This document shows positions 22,190 to 31,089 of a stretch of 64,000 bases of DNA, in pieces (the first letter of the stretch is position 1; every line of letters begins with the position of its first letter). The notes under the pieces are model-generated. The model did not search any database and had not been told where the DNA came from. It saw only the letters and a program-made list of their open reading frames with translations. The DNA is from Streptosporangium becharense (GTDB taxonomy: Bacteria > Actinomycetota > Actinomycetes > Streptosporangiales > Streptosporangiaceae), in contig NZ_JACHMP010000001.1 in NCBI RefSeq assembly GCF_014204985.1, positions 1,302,001 to 1,366,000 of the forward strand, written 5' to 3'. Both the position numbers and the translations under genes were made by a program.

Positions 22190-22205
22190 AGCCTCGGAGG
22201 CGACC

Positions 22206-22448
22206 ATGACGCTACGGTTCATCGGCATCGACACAGGAAGCGAGCACGGAGGGTGCCCCTCGGTCTGGGTCGATGACATCGACGGAAGCTTCGTGATTCA
22301 GGGGATCGTGGTCACCGATCCAGACGAGCTGACTCAAGTCGTCACCCGGAGTCCGCTCGCGCCGGATGAGATGATCGTTAGGCTTCCTGCGCGAATGCGT
22401 GGCTACTTACTGGAGGCGTGCGGTGAGCGCGAACCCAACGTTGGATGA
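22206..22448 (+). CDS. Small hypothetical protein preceding DUF6879
   Basis: 80 residues, starting at an ATG with GGAGG 5 bases upstream. No domain is recognised. The sequence is acidic in the middle (VDDIDGSF, VTDPDEL) and has no signal peptide or membrane segment. It overlaps the next gene by 26 bases, so the two are translationally coupled. Small proteins of this sort precede DUF6879 genes in other actinomycetes, but no function is known. Confidence 0.75.
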   Translation: MTLRFIGIDTGSEHGGCPSVWVDDIDGSFVIQGIVVTDPDELTQVVTRSPLAPDEMIVRLPARMRGYLLEACGEREPNVG

Positions 22449-22935
22449 GCTGTTTCAACACTGCGAGCGCTCCGCGCTGCACCTGGAGATGCGCGACGGC
22501 TACGGCAATTCGAGCCCTGGGTTCCGCGCGTGGCGCGAAGGCGTCCCCTTCGATCGGACCGACTTCGACGCGCCATGGGTCAACCTGATCAGGGACACCG
22601 TTGAGCGCGGTGTCGTGGTATGCCGTGCCCGAATCATCTCTGAGCCCGTGAGCGACTACATCCGTTACGAGCACTCGGCCACGCCTTACGCCAACCTCGC
22701 CGGAGGTGAGCAAGTTCGCTGGTTGCCGCGCCAGAAGGCATCCGACCTGGCGCTGCCCGGTAACGACTTCTGGCTCTTCGACGGTCGGCTGGTGCGCTTC
22801 GCCTTCCACTCCGGAGACGGCGAACCCGCCGGTTACGAAGTGTCCGAAGATCCAGCGGTGGTGAAGCTATGCGTAACGGCCTTTGAAGGGGTCTGGGAAC
22901 GCGGCGTCGATCACGCCGAGTACCGGCCCACCTGA
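22423..22935 (+). CDS. DUF6879 family protein
   Basis: 170 residues from GTG 22423, chosen because GGAGG sits 6 bases upstream; an earlier GTG at 22399 lacks a site. Family marks are the N-terminal LDELFQHCERSALHLEMRDGY, the FDAPWVNLIRDTVERGVVVCRARI core with VSDYIRYEH, and WLPRQKASDLALPGNDFWLFDGRLV. The family is typically encoded beside HTH/DUF5753 regulators, as here, and is thought to act with them in small regulatory or toxin-antitoxin-like modules; this is not proven. Cytoplasmic, no membrane segment. Confidence 0.85.
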   Translation: MSANPTLDELFQHCERSALHLEMRDGYGNSSPGFRAWREGVPFDRTDFDAPWVNLIRDTVERGVVVCRARIISEPVSDYIRYEHSATPYANLAGGEQVRWLPRQKASDLALPGNDFWLFDGRLVRFAFHSGDGEPAGYEVSEDPAVVKLCVTAFEGVWERGVDHAEYRPT

Positions 22936-22944
22936 CCTCCGCGC

Positions 22945-23793
22945 GTGTCCGCCTCTCCATCTTCCAGCGCCCAGCAGGCCCGCCGAGCCATCGGCAGGCG
23001 GCTTCGTGACATCCTGCGCGACTCCGGCATTACCGCTCGGGCACTGGCACATGCGGCCGGGTGGGACGAGTCCAAATGCTCTCGTCTCATCAACGGCCGC
23101 ACGCTGCCATCCGATGACGACATTCGCGTCTGGTGCCGGATCTGCAATGCAGAAAACGAGATCCCCGACCTGATCGCCGCGACTCGCGACGCCGACAGCA
23201 TGTACGTGGAGTGGAGGCGGTTGCAGCGCAGCGGCATGAGGCGGCTGCAAGAAACCCGGGTGTCCCTGTACGAGGAAACCCGGCTATTCCGCTTCTACTG
23301 CTCACAGTTCATGCCCTGGCCACTCCAGACGCCCGGTTACATGCGAGCCGTGCTGTCGGCCTTTGCCGACTTCCACGACGCACCACGCGACATCGACGAG
23401 GCGATTGCCGCACGGTCTGCCCGAAGCCGCCTGCTCTACGAAGGCGACCACCGATTCGCCATGGTGATGGAAGAGTCGGTACTCCACGATCGGATCGCCG
23501 ACGACGATGTCATGGCGGGTCAACTCGGTCAGCTTCTTGAGGGGATGTCCCTGCCGTCCGTCTCGCTCGGCATCATCCCGTCCGGCACCCGCCGCAAGCT
23601 GTGGACCATGGAGACCTTTTCGATCTACGACGACAAACGTGTCTTTGTGGAGTTGCTGTCAGCAGGCGTGACGGTCACTCAACCACGGGAGATCGCGCTC
23701 TACCTCAAGGGTTTCAGCGAGCTGGCCGGCCAAGCCGTCTACGGCAACAAAGCACGTTCCTTGATCACTGCTGCGATCGGTGCGCTTAGTTAA
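22945..23793 (+). CDS. XRE-family HTH regulator with DUF5753 domain
   Basis: 282 residues from GTG 22945, nine bases after the DUF6879 stop. The helix-turn-helix is at about 13-65 (GRRLRDILRDSGITARALAHAAGWDESKCSRLINGR), and the rest is the DUF5753 sensor-like domain with LYEETRLFRFYCSQFMPWPLQTPGYMRAVL and the later VVMEE-like block. Proteins of this type regulate their own small gene sets and developmental or antibiotic genes in actinomycetes. No ribosome site is visible, so expression may depend on coupling to DUF6879. The TGCAAGT motif pair at 22167 and 23796 is its likely operator. Confidence 0.88.
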   Translation: MSASPSSSAQQARRAIGRRLRDILRDSGITARALAHAAGWDESKCSRLINGRTLPSDDDIRVWCRICNAENEIPDLIAATRDADSMYVEWRRLQRSGMRRLQETRVSLYEETRLFRFYCSQFMPWPLQTPGYMRAVLSAFADFHDAPRDIDEAIAARSARSRLLYEGDHRFAMVMEESVLHDRIADDDVMAGQLGQLLEGMSLPSVSLGIIPSGTRRKLWTMETFSIYDDKRVFVELLSAGVTVTQPREIALYLKGFSELAGQAVYGNKARSLITAAIGALS

Positions 23794-23795
23794 TC

Positions 23796-23818
23796 CGTGC
23801 AAGTTCGTACAAGTTCAT
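23796..23818 (+). promoter_or_regulatory. Repeated TGCAAGT motif, copy 2
   Basis: GTGCAAGTTCGTACAAGTTC contains a 10-bp direct repeat (CAAGTTCGTA/CAAGTTCATT) and matches the motif at 22167. It lies between the HTH gene and the next gene set, about 37 bases before the ATG at 23855. Candidate operator and promoter region. Confidence 0.4.
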
Positions 23819-23854
23819 TGAGGGGCCGTGTCCGCCGTTTCTACGGTCTGAGGC

Positions 23855-24268
23855 ATGGCGACCGGACAGACAGCAGCAGAGCCCCGCGAGGGACCCGGGA
23901 ACAACGAAGTGACCGACGCAACGGCAGAGCGACACGACAGGGCGTTGGCCGTCGTGCAACGCCTCTTGAGAGACCGGCGAGTTCGCGCGTACGCCGTTCA
24001 CACGATCAGCTTGAAGCTGTCCGGTGACGGCAGGCCGTTCCCCCGGGGGGAACACAAGCGGTACGTCCCCGAACTCGTCGCCTACAGCGACGCGGGACGG
24101 ATGGTCGCCACGGTGGCCGTGGGACCGCGGACCGGCTGCTACCTGGTGTCTCGCAACGGCATCGGCCTTCAGCCGGTGCGAGGACCTCAGCAGGTTGTAG
24201 ATCTCATCCTTTCGGACTGCTCGGGGGCCGGGTCATGGCGATGCGGCCGATTTTCGAGTTCGATGTGA
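23855..24268 (+). CDS. Hypothetical protein of the tRNA-adjacent island
   Basis: 137 residues. After a polar N-terminus of about 25 residues there is a helical region (RHDRALAVVQRLLRDRRV) and a beta-rich core (YAVHTISLKLS, RYVPELVAYSDAGRMVATVAVG, CYLVSR). No domain is recognised and no membrane segment is seen. The ribosome site is poor. Its 3' end overlaps the next gene by 34 bases. It is probably co-transcribed with the two following genes. Confidence 0.6.
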   Translation: MATGQTAAEPREGPGNNEVTDATAERHDRALAVVQRLLRDRRVRAYAVHTISLKLSGDGRPFPRGEHKRYVPELVAYSDAGRMVATVAVGPRTGCYLVSRNGIGLQPVRGPQQVVDLILSDCSGAGSWRCGRFSSSM

Positions 24269-24441
24269 TCGAACGACCTGACGGCACCTTTGAGGCCCGG
24301 TTCACGGACACCTCGCAGACCGCTCCCGCCGACGTGACCGCCGAGACGTTCGGGGATCTTGAGGTGCGGTGCATCGCCAAGCGGATCGCCCGGAGCATCT
24401 GGGCCGCTTCCGTCCCCTCGCCGAGGGAGGGGACGGCGTGA
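24235..24441 (+). CDS. Small hypothetical protein
   Basis: 68 residues reading IFEFDVIERPDGTFEARF and ending in a helix (FGDLEVRCIAKRIARSIWAA). It overlaps the previous gene in another frame and ends GTGA, overlapping the next start by four bases. The tight coupling on both sides supports a real gene. Function unknown. Confidence 0.6.
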   Translation: MAMRPIFEFDVIERPDGTFEARFTDTSQTAPADVTAETFGDLEVRCIAKRIARSIWAASVPSPREGTA

Positions 24442-25073
24442 AGGGCCCTGTGGCGACACGACTTCGTATCCCTTACGTCATCGCTCACGCGGGCGAGGCC
24501 GTACCTCAGCGCCTTCGGTTCGTTCGTCGTCCGCTCGGTGGGCTGCGGCTCGCCTACGACGACCCGCGCCGGGGTGATGAGGCGTACGGGGTGCTGCGCG
24601 TGCGGGTCCGGGGCACCCGGCAGGGGGCACCGCAGTGGCGGATGCTGAACACGCTGCGGCAGTGGCGGTGCATGGAACGGCACCTGTGCCAGGTCTGCGG
24701 CGAGCCGGCCACCGATCCCGCCTCGGGGCGCATCCCGTGGATCATGACGGATACCGCGTTCCGCGAGCTTCCCGACGACCCCACCGGGGGCCTGACCAGC
24801 GCTCCCCCCACCTGCGAGGCGTGCATCCCCGAAGCGCTGGCCACCTGCCCCCAACTCCACATCTCGTCGGCCGTCTGCACTGCCGCGCGCAGCGAGCCCG
24901 CCGCCGTGCTGGCGGACATGTTCACCCCCGGGCCGAACGGGAGAGCCGTCCACACGGGCGAGCACAACGTTGAGATCAGTCTGAAGGACGAGACGCTGCT
25001 TCCCTACGCGCTGGCCACGCAGTTGGTCGTCCAGGTTCACGACCTTCGGCCCGCGCCCCATCCGGTGGGCTGA
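24438..25073 (+). CDS. Hypothetical Cys-pair (zinc-ribbon-like) protein
   Basis: 211 residues from GTG 24438, in a GTGA overlap with GGGAGGGG upstream. The middle has CQVCGEP and, about 50 residues later, CEACIPEALATCPQL: two CxxC pairs that could hold one zinc ion, followed by an extra Cys. The N-terminal part has IPYVIAHAGEAVPQRLRF, and the C-terminus is a helix-rich VEISLKDETLLPYALATQLVVQVHDLR. It is not a recognised nuclease: no HNH or catalytic motif can be seen. Last gene of the island. Confidence 0.65.
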   Translation: MKGPVATRLRIPYVIAHAGEAVPQRLRFVRRPLGGLRLAYDDPRRGDEAYGVLRVRVRGTRQGAPQWRMLNTLRQWRCMERHLCQVCGEPATDPASGRIPWIMTDTAFRELPDDPTGGLTSAPPTCEACIPEALATCPQLHISSAVCTAARSEPAAVLADMFTPGPNGRAVHTGEHNVEISLKDETLLPYALATQLVVQVHDLRPAPHPVG

Positions 25074-25077
25074 GACT

Positions 25078-25139
25078 CCCCCGGTAGGGCCATCCTTCCC
25101 CCAGGACGGTCTACACCCGAGACTTAGCCCTACCGGGGG
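25078..25139. repeat. 13-bp perfect inverted repeat with 36-bp spacer
   Basis: CCCCCGGTAGGGC (25078-25090) and GCCCTACCGGGGG (25127-25139) are exact reverse complements. It lies just after the last island gene. It may be a terminator with a long loop, or the end of the former element. Confidence 0.6.
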
Positions 25140-25185
25140 CACCGGGGCGGCCGGGAGCCCGTCCGGGCGGCGGGGGCCGTGCCCG

Positions 25186-25214
25186 GCGGCCGGGAGGGGA
25201 GGGTTCCCGGCCGC
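25186..25214 (-). terminator. Terminator of the PKS II-III-IV transcript
   Basis: Perfect 10-bp arms GCGGCCGGGA/TCCCGGCCGC with a 9-base loop, 8 bases past the stop codon of PKS IV on the - strand. Confidence 0.7.
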
Positions 25215-25221
25215 GGGACGC

Positions 25222-28200
25222 TCAGCGGCCGGCGTCCAGCGACGCCAGCCAGTCCTCGATGGCGCGGGCCATCGACGGGGCCCTGTCCTCCAGCATCGTG
25301 AAGTGGTCTCCCTCCACCTCCCGCGCGACGTGGTCGGTGTGCCACGAGGCACGCCAGTCCTCCGTCGCCGGAGGCTCGCCGCCGGGGCCGGGAAGCGGCG
25401 TGTCGGGACGCAGGAACAGGATCGGGGCCTTCACCTCTCCGACCGCGCACTCGCGGAACAGCTTGTAGTAGCGGCCCATCGCCCCCAGTCGCGCGCTGGT
25501 GAACGGCCCGAAGGACGCCTCCCGGTCGAACATGCCCTGCACCATCTGCGTCCCGAGGTCGTCGATGACCTTGTCGTCCGGCATGAAGGTGTCCAGCAGG
25601 ACGAGACCGGCCGGGTTGACGCCGAGGCTCTCCAGGTAGCCGACGGCGGCGTGCGCGAAGATCCCCCCGGCGCAGTACCCGAGGACGACGAACGGCTCGT
25701 CGCCGGCCGCGCGCCGCACGGACTCCGCCCAGGTCCGCACCGCGGCGTCCACCGTGGCGGGCAGGCTCTCCTCCCGGGCGAAGCCGAGGACCGGGAGCGC
25801 GAACAGGTCCCGCACGTCCCGGAAGTTCGCCGCGAGGCGGGCGAACTGGGTCGCCCCGCCCAGCGCCATCGGGGTGCTGAAGCAGAACAGGCTGGGCCTG
25901 CCGGGGCCCGCCGCCAGCTTCACCGGCGGCGGGATCTCCTCCAGTTCCTCCGGCGACGAGAACGACTGCCGCAGGTCGGCCAGGGCCCGCAGCATGGCCA
26001 TGCCCTCGTGCATCTTCCCCTTCAGCGCCGCCTCGTGAAGCAGCGCGCTGGGGGTGTCCGCCGGGTCCGCCCCGCCGCGCGCGGGTTCGGCTCCGGGGCC
26101 GGCGAGGCGGGCGTCCAGCTCGCCCAGGAGGTGCTTGGCCAGGTCCGCGGGGTTGGGGTAGTCGAAGACCACGGTCGCGGGCATCCGCAGGCCGGTCGCC
26201 TTGATGAGGGCGTTGCGCAGCTCCATCGAGGTGAGCGAGTCGAAGCCGGCCTCCAGGAAGTTCTGGTCGGCGTCGACCGCCTCGGGCCCGGGGTGGCCGA
26301 GCACCCTGGCCGCGTGCGCGCGCACCGCCTCGCGGAGTTCGTCCAGCCGCCGTTCCTCCGGCAGGCCGGCCAGCCGGGCGACGAGCGGCGCGGCGCCGCC
26401 CTCCTCCTCGTCGCCGGGGTCCGACCCGCCGGCCAGGATCGCGGTGACCTCGGGCAGCGCGCGCAGCAGCGGCCTGGGTCGGGCGAGGGCGTACGCGGGG
26501 GCGAAACGGGTCCAGTCGATGTCGGCCACCACCAGGTGGTGCTCGCCGCGGTCGAGCGCCTGGCCGAGCGCGGCGGTGGCCGCGGAGGGCTCCATCACAC
26601 GTACGCCCAGGCGGAGCAGGCGGGCGCCGATCGACTCGTCCACCATGCCGCCGCCGCCCCAGGCGCCCCACGCGACGCAGGAGGCCGCGAGCCCTCGGGC
26701 ACGGCGGCGGGCGGCCAGCGCGTCCAGGAACGCGTTCGCGGCGGCGTAGGCGGCCTGCCCTCCCTGGCCCCACACGGCGGCGCCGGAGGAGAACAGCACG
26801 AACTCCTCCAGCGGGCGGTCGCCCAGCAGTTCGTCCAGGTGGTGGGCACCGGCGACCTTGGCCCGCCCGACCTCGGCGAACTCCTCCAGTGTGGTGTCGG
26901 CCAGCGGCACGTCGTCGCCGACGACGCCTGCGGCGTGCACGACCGTGGTGAGCGGGAGCTCGGCGGGCAGGGAGTCCAGCAGCCGGCGAAGCTGCTCGCG
27001 GTCGGCGACGTCGCACGCGGCGATCGTGACCTTCGCGCCGAGCGCGGTGAGCTCGGCCTCCAGCTCTTCGGCGCCGGCGGCGGCGGGCCCGCGACGGCTG
27101 GTGAGCACCAGGTGCCCGGTTCCCCGGCGGGCCAGCCAGCGCGCCACGTGCGCGCCGACCCCTCCGGTGCCTCCGGTGACGAGCGCCGTGCCCCGGGCAC
27201 CGGGAGCCGTCCCGGAGGGGGCGGGGGCGGCGTCGCCGAGCGGGGCACGGACGAGGCGCCGGGCGAGGATCCCGGTGTCGCGGACCGCCAGCTGTTCCTC
27301 GCCGCCGGATCCGGCCAGCACGCCGCACAGCCGGGCGACGGCCCGCTCGTCCGGGGCGGGGGGCAGGTCGACCAGGCCGCCCCAGGTGCCGGGGTGGTCG
27401 AGGGCGAGCACCGTGCCGATGCCCCAGACGGACGCCTGGAACGGGCTGGCGTCCTCGGAGGGCTCCTGCGGCGTCGCGGACCGGGTGGCCACCGCGCCGG
27501 AGGTCACCGCCCACAGGGGGGCGGTGACGGCCGCGTCGGTGAGGGCCTGGACCAGCGTGACGGTGTCCGCGGTGCCGCGGGAGAGCGCCGGGTGCACCGG
27601 GTGCGGACGCTCGTCCAGCGCGAGCAGGGAGAGCACGCCGGCCGGCTGCTCGTCCGCCGGCAGTTCGCGCAGTTCCGCGGCGAGCCCGGCCCGGTCCCGC
27701 CCGGCCGCCCGGATCGGGACGACCCGGGCGCCGTGGCGGCCGAGCCCTTCGGCGACCGCCTCGACGAGGGCGGCGTGGGCGGCGTGGGCGGCGTGGGCGG
27801 CGCCGGCCGGCCCGGCGTGCGGGGCGGCGTCGCCGGTGACCGGGGCGGCGTCGCCGGCTTCGGGCAGCGCGAGCAGCCACGTGCCGGTCAGCGCGGCGGC
27901 GGGCGGGTCGGCGACCGGCCGCCAGGACACGCGGTAGCGCCACGTGTCGACGGCCGCGCGTTCCCGCATGCGCCGCCGCCACGACGACAGCGCCGGCAGC
28001 AGCCGGCCCAGGGCGGCGGCGTCGGCTCCGTCGTCACCGGCCAGGCCGGTCGCGTCTCCGCGCTCGACCGCCTCCCAGAAGGCGGCGTCCACCGGGTCGG
28101 CGTCCTGTGCCCGCTTCGCGGCGGGGGCCGACTCCAGCCAGTAGCGCCGTTCCTGGAACGCGTACGTCGGCAGGTCGACCCGGCGTCCCCCGGAGTGCGG

Positions 28201-31002
28201 GGCGGACCAGTCCACGGTGACACCCCGGACGTGCAGTTCGGCGGCGGAGGTCAGCAGCCGGACCGGCCCGCCGTCGTCGCGGCGGAGGGTGCCGGTGACC
28301 ACCGCGTCGCGGCCCAGGGCGTCCAGGGTCTCCTGCATGCCCATGGTGAGCACCGGGTGCGGGCTGGTCTCGACGAACACGCCGTGCCCCTGCGCGGCGA
28401 GGGCACGGACGGCGGGGTCGAAGCCGACGGTGCGGCGCAGGTTGGTGTACCAGTACTCGGCGTCGAGAGCGGAGGTGTCGATCCAGTCCCCGGTGACCGT
28501 GGAGATCATCGGCACGTCGCCGGACCGCGGCGCGACCGGTCCCAGGTCGCGCAGCAGGCGTTCGCGCAGCTCCTCGACCTGGGCGGAGTGCGAGGCGTAG
28601 TCGACCGGGACCCGCCTGGCCCGCACGCCCTGCGCGGTGAGGGCCGCCGTCAGCTCGTCGAGGGCGTCCGGCTCACCGGAGACCACGACCGAGCGGGCCC
28701 CGTTGACCGCGGCGAGGGAGATCGCCCCCCGCCGGGGTTCCAGCCACCCGGCCAGTTCCTCCGCGGGCAGGCCGACGGAGACCATCCCGCCGCGGCCGGC
28801 CAGCACCTCGCCGATGGCCCGGCTGCGCAGGGCCGCCACCCGGGCGCCGTCGTCGAGGGAGAGCCCGCCGGCCACCGTGGCGGCGGCGATCTCACCCTGC
28901 GAGTGGCCGATCACGGCGTCCGGCCTGATCCCGTACTCGGCCCACAGCCGGGCCAGCGACACCATGACCGCCCACAGCACGGGCTGGACCACGTCCACCC
29001 GCTCCAGCGAGGGGGCGTCCGGCCGCCCGCGCAGCACCCCGGTGAGCGACCAGTCCACGAACGGCGCCAGAGCGCGTTCGCAGTCGCCGATGTGGGCGGC
29101 GAAGACCGGTGAGGCGGCGAGCAGTTCGGTGGCCATCCCGGCCCACTGCGACCCCTGGCCGGGGAAGACGAACACCGTCTTGCCCGGCGCTCCGGACGCC
29201 ACGCCGGTGGCCGCGCAGGCGGTCTCGTCGCCCGCGGCCAGCCCGCGCACCCCGGCCAGCAGTTCCTCCCGGTCGCGGCCGACGACGACGGCCCGGTGCG
29301 GGAAGGCGGTGCGGGAGGCGGCCAGGGAGAGACCGATGTCGGCGGCCGAGTGGCCGGGGTGTTCCTCGGCGTGCGCGCGGAGCCGGTCGAGCTGCGCGCG
29401 CAGCGCGGGTGCGCTCCTGGCCGAGACCGTCCAGGCCGCCGCGGCCGGTCGCCCGGCGTCGCCCGGCGTCCCGGACCGGCCGGGGTCCGCGGCCGGTCCC
29501 GCCCCGTGCCCGGCGGGGCCGGGGGATCCGGCCCGCAGTGCGGAGGTGCCCGCCCGCACGGCGGAGGTGCCCGCCGCTGGGGCGGGAACGGGCTCGGCCG
29601 CCTCGGCGGGATCCCCGGCGGGCGCCTGCTCCACGATCACGTGGGCGTTGGTGCCGCTGACGCCGAAGGACGACACCCCGGCGCGGCGGGGCCGGTCGCT
29701 CTCGGGCCACGCCACGGGCTCGGTGAGCAGGCGGACGTTCCCTGCCGACCAGTCCACGTGGGACGAGGGCTCCGAGACGTGCAGCGTCCTGGGCAGCAGC
29801 CCGCCGCGCAGCGCCATCAGCATCTTGATCACACCGGCCACGCCGGCGGCGGCCTGGGTGTGGCCGATGTTCGACTTGATCGAGCCCAGCCAGAGCGGCA
29901 GGTCGGAGGGGCGGTCCTTGCCGTAGGTGGCCAGCAGCGCCTGCGCCTCGATCGGGTCGCCCAGGGTGGTGCCGGTGCCGTGCGCCTCGACGGCGTCCAC
30001 GTCGAAGGCGGCCAGGCCGGCGTTGGCCAGCGCGCGGCGGATGACCCGCTGCTGGGAGACGCCGTTGGGGGCGGACAGGCCGTTGCTGGCCCCGTCCTGG
30101 TTGACGGCGGAGCCGCGGATCAGGCCGACGACCGGGTGGCCGTTGCGGCGGGCGTCCGACAGCCGTTCCAGCAGCAGCAGGCCGGCGCCTTCTCCCCAGC
30201 CGGTGCCGTCGGCGTCGTCGGAGAACGCCTTGCACCGGCCGTCGGCGGCCAGGCCGCGCTGGCGGCTGAACTCCACGAAGGTCTCGGGGGTGGCCATGAC
30301 GGTCACCCCTCCGGCCAGCGCGAGCGTGCTCTCCCCACGCCGCAGCGACTCGCACGCCAGGTGCAGCGCCACCAGGGACGACGAGCACGCGGTGTCGACG
30401 GTGAGCGCCGGGCCCTTGAGCCCGAAGACGTAGGCGATCCGGCCGGAGATCACGGCCGTGGAGCCACCGGTCAGCAGGTGGCCCTCAACCCCTTCCGGCG
30501 GTGTCACAAGACCGGTGCCGTACCCGCTGGAGAAGGCGCCGACGAACACGCCCGTCTGGCTGCCCTTCAGCGTCGTCAGATCGATCCCGGCCCGTTCGAA
30601 CGCCTCCCAGGCGACCTGGAGCAGCAGCCGCTGCTGCGGGTCGGTGGCCAGCGCCTCGCGCGGCGAGATGCCGAACGAGGCCGCGTCGAAGTCACCGGCG
30701 TCGTAGAGGAACCCGCCCTCGCGGGTGTAGCTGGTGCCCGGCCTGGCGTGGTCCGGGTCGTACAGGGCGTCCAGGTCCCAGCCGCGGTCGTCCGGGAACG
30801 CCGAGATGCCGTCGCGGCCGTCCGCGACGAGCCGCCACAGCTCCTCGGGGGTGCGGACCCCCCCGGGGAACCGGCAGCCCATGGCGACGACCGCGATCGG
30901 TTCGCGGTCCCGGGCGTCCACCTCGCGCAGCCGCTGCTGGGCGTTCTGCAGGTCCGCGGTCACCCGCCGGAGATAGCCGAGGAGCTTCTGCTCGTCCGCC
31001 AC
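25222..31002 (-). CDS. Modular PKS IV: module 5 (KS-AT-KR-ACP) plus thioesterase
   Basis: 1926 residues from GTG 31002 (AAGG 9 bases upstream). N-terminal coiled docking helix (1-32). KS about 35-460 (Cys206). AT about 560-880 has GHSQG (Ser701) with YASH, the methylmalonyl signature. No DH or ER follows: the gap is a structural KR half. KR about 1270-1450 has VTGGTGGVG, no LDD motif, and Trp eight residues before Tyr1419 ([10 protein letters not shown]), so an A-type KR leaving a hydroxyl. ACP Ser1589. The thioesterase (about 1680-1926) has GYCAGG, so the nucleophile is Cys1777 in place of Ser; His1900 lies in EGDHF. It performs the last extension, gives a 2-methyl-3-hydroxy acyl chain, and releases or cyclises it. 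The end-of-line position is clear from the TE. An AAH repeat (HAAHAAHAA) near residue 1070 is a slippage tract. Confidence 0.93.
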   Translation of the reverse strand: MADEQKLLGYLRRVTADLQNAQQRLREVDARDREPIAVVAMGCRFPGGVRTPEELWRLVADGRDGISAFPDDRGWDLDALYDPDHARPGTSYTREGGFLYDAGDFDAASFGISPREALATDPQQRLLLQVAWEAFERAGIDLTTLKGSQTGVFVGAFSSGYGTGLVTPPEGVEGHLLTGGSTAVISGRIAYVFGLKGPALTVDTACSSSLVALHLACESLRRGESTLALAGGVTVMATPETFVEFSRQRGLAADGRCKAFSDDADGTGWGEGAGLLLLERLSDARRNGHPVVGLIRGSAVNQDGASNGLSAPNGVSQQRVIRRALANAGLAAFDVDAVEAHGTGTTLGDPIEAQALLATYGKDRPSDLPLWLGSIKSNIGHTQAAAGVAGVIKMLMALRGGLLPRTLHVSEPSSHVDWSAGNVRLLTEPVAWPESDRPRRAGVSSFGVSGTNAHVIVEQAPAGDPAEAAEPVPAPAAGTSAVRAGTSALRAGSPGPAGHGAGPAADPGRSGTPGDAGRPAAAAWTVSARSAPALRAQLDRLRAHAEEHPGHSAADIGLSLAASRTAFPHRAVVVGRDREELLAGVRGLAAGDETACAATGVASGAPGKTVFVFPGQGSQWAGMATELLAASPVFAAHIGDCERALAPFVDWSLTGVLRGRPDAPSLERVDVVQPVLWAVMVSLARLWAEYGIRPDAVIGHSQGEIAAATVAGGLSLDDGARVAALRSRAIGEVLAGRGGMVSVGLPAEELAGWLEPRRGAISLAAVNGARSVVVSGEPDALDELTAALTAQGVRARRVPVDYASHSAQVEELRERLLRDLGPVAPRSGDVPMISTVTGDWIDTSALDAEYWYTNLRRTVGFDPAVRALAAQGHGVFVETSPHPVLTMGMQETLDALGRDAVVTGTLRRDDGGPVRLLTSAAELHVRGVTVDWSAPHSGGRRVDLPTYAFQERRYWLESAPAAKRAQDADPVDAAFWEAVERGDATGLAGDDGADAAALGRLLPALSSWRRRMRERAAVDTWRYRVSWRPVADPPAAALTGTWLLALPEAGDAAPVTGDAAPHAGPAGAAHAAHAAHAALVEAVAEGLGRHGARVVPIRAAGRDRAGLAAELRELPADEQPAGVLSLLALDERPHPVHPALSRGTADTVTLVQALTDAAVTAPLWAVTSGAVATRSATPQEPSEDASPFQASVWGIGTVLALDHPGTWGGLVDLPPAPDERAVARLCGVLAGSGGEEQLAVRDTGILARRLVRAPLGDAAPAPSGTAPGARGTALVTGGTGGVGAHVARWLARRGTGHLVLTSRRGPAAAGAEELEAELTALGAKVTIAACDVADREQLRRLLDSLPAELPLTTVVHAAGVVGDDVPLADTTLEEFAEVGRAKVAGAHHLDELLGDRPLEEFVLFSSGAAVWGQGGQAAYAAANAFLDALAARRRARGLAASCVAWGAWGGGGMVDESIGARLLRLGVRVMEPSAATAALGQALDRGEHHLVVADIDWTRFAPAYALARPRPLLRALPEVTAILAGGSDPGDEEEGGAAPLVARLAGLPEERRLDELREAVRAHAARVLGHPGPEAVDADQNFLEAGFDSLTSMELRNALIKATGLRMPATVVFDYPNPADLAKHLLGELDARLAGPGAEPARGGADPADTPSALLHEAALKGKMHEGMAMLRALADLRQSFSSPEELEEIPPPVKLAAGPGRPSLFCFSTPMALGGATQFARLAANFRDVRDLFALPVLGFAREESLPATVDAAVRTWAESVRRAAGDEPFVVLGYCAGGIFAHAAVGYLESLGVNPAGLVLLDTFMPDDKVIDDLGTQMVQGMFDREASFGPFTSARLGAMGRYYKLFRECAVGEVKAPILFLRPDTPLPGPGGEPPATEDWRASWHTDHVAREVEGDHFTMLEDRAPSMARAIEDWLASLDAGR

Positions 31003-31089
31003 GTCACGTCACCTTCCCCATATGCCGTGCCGGACGCCCACCGGGGCGGCCGGCGCGGACAGATCGTCGATCACGGAGAGACATCGGGC

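Noticed and set aside
25222-31002. A DH domain in PKS IV
   Set aside because: No HxxxGxxxxP motif and no HPALLDA block between AT and KR; the segment is the structural half of the KR.
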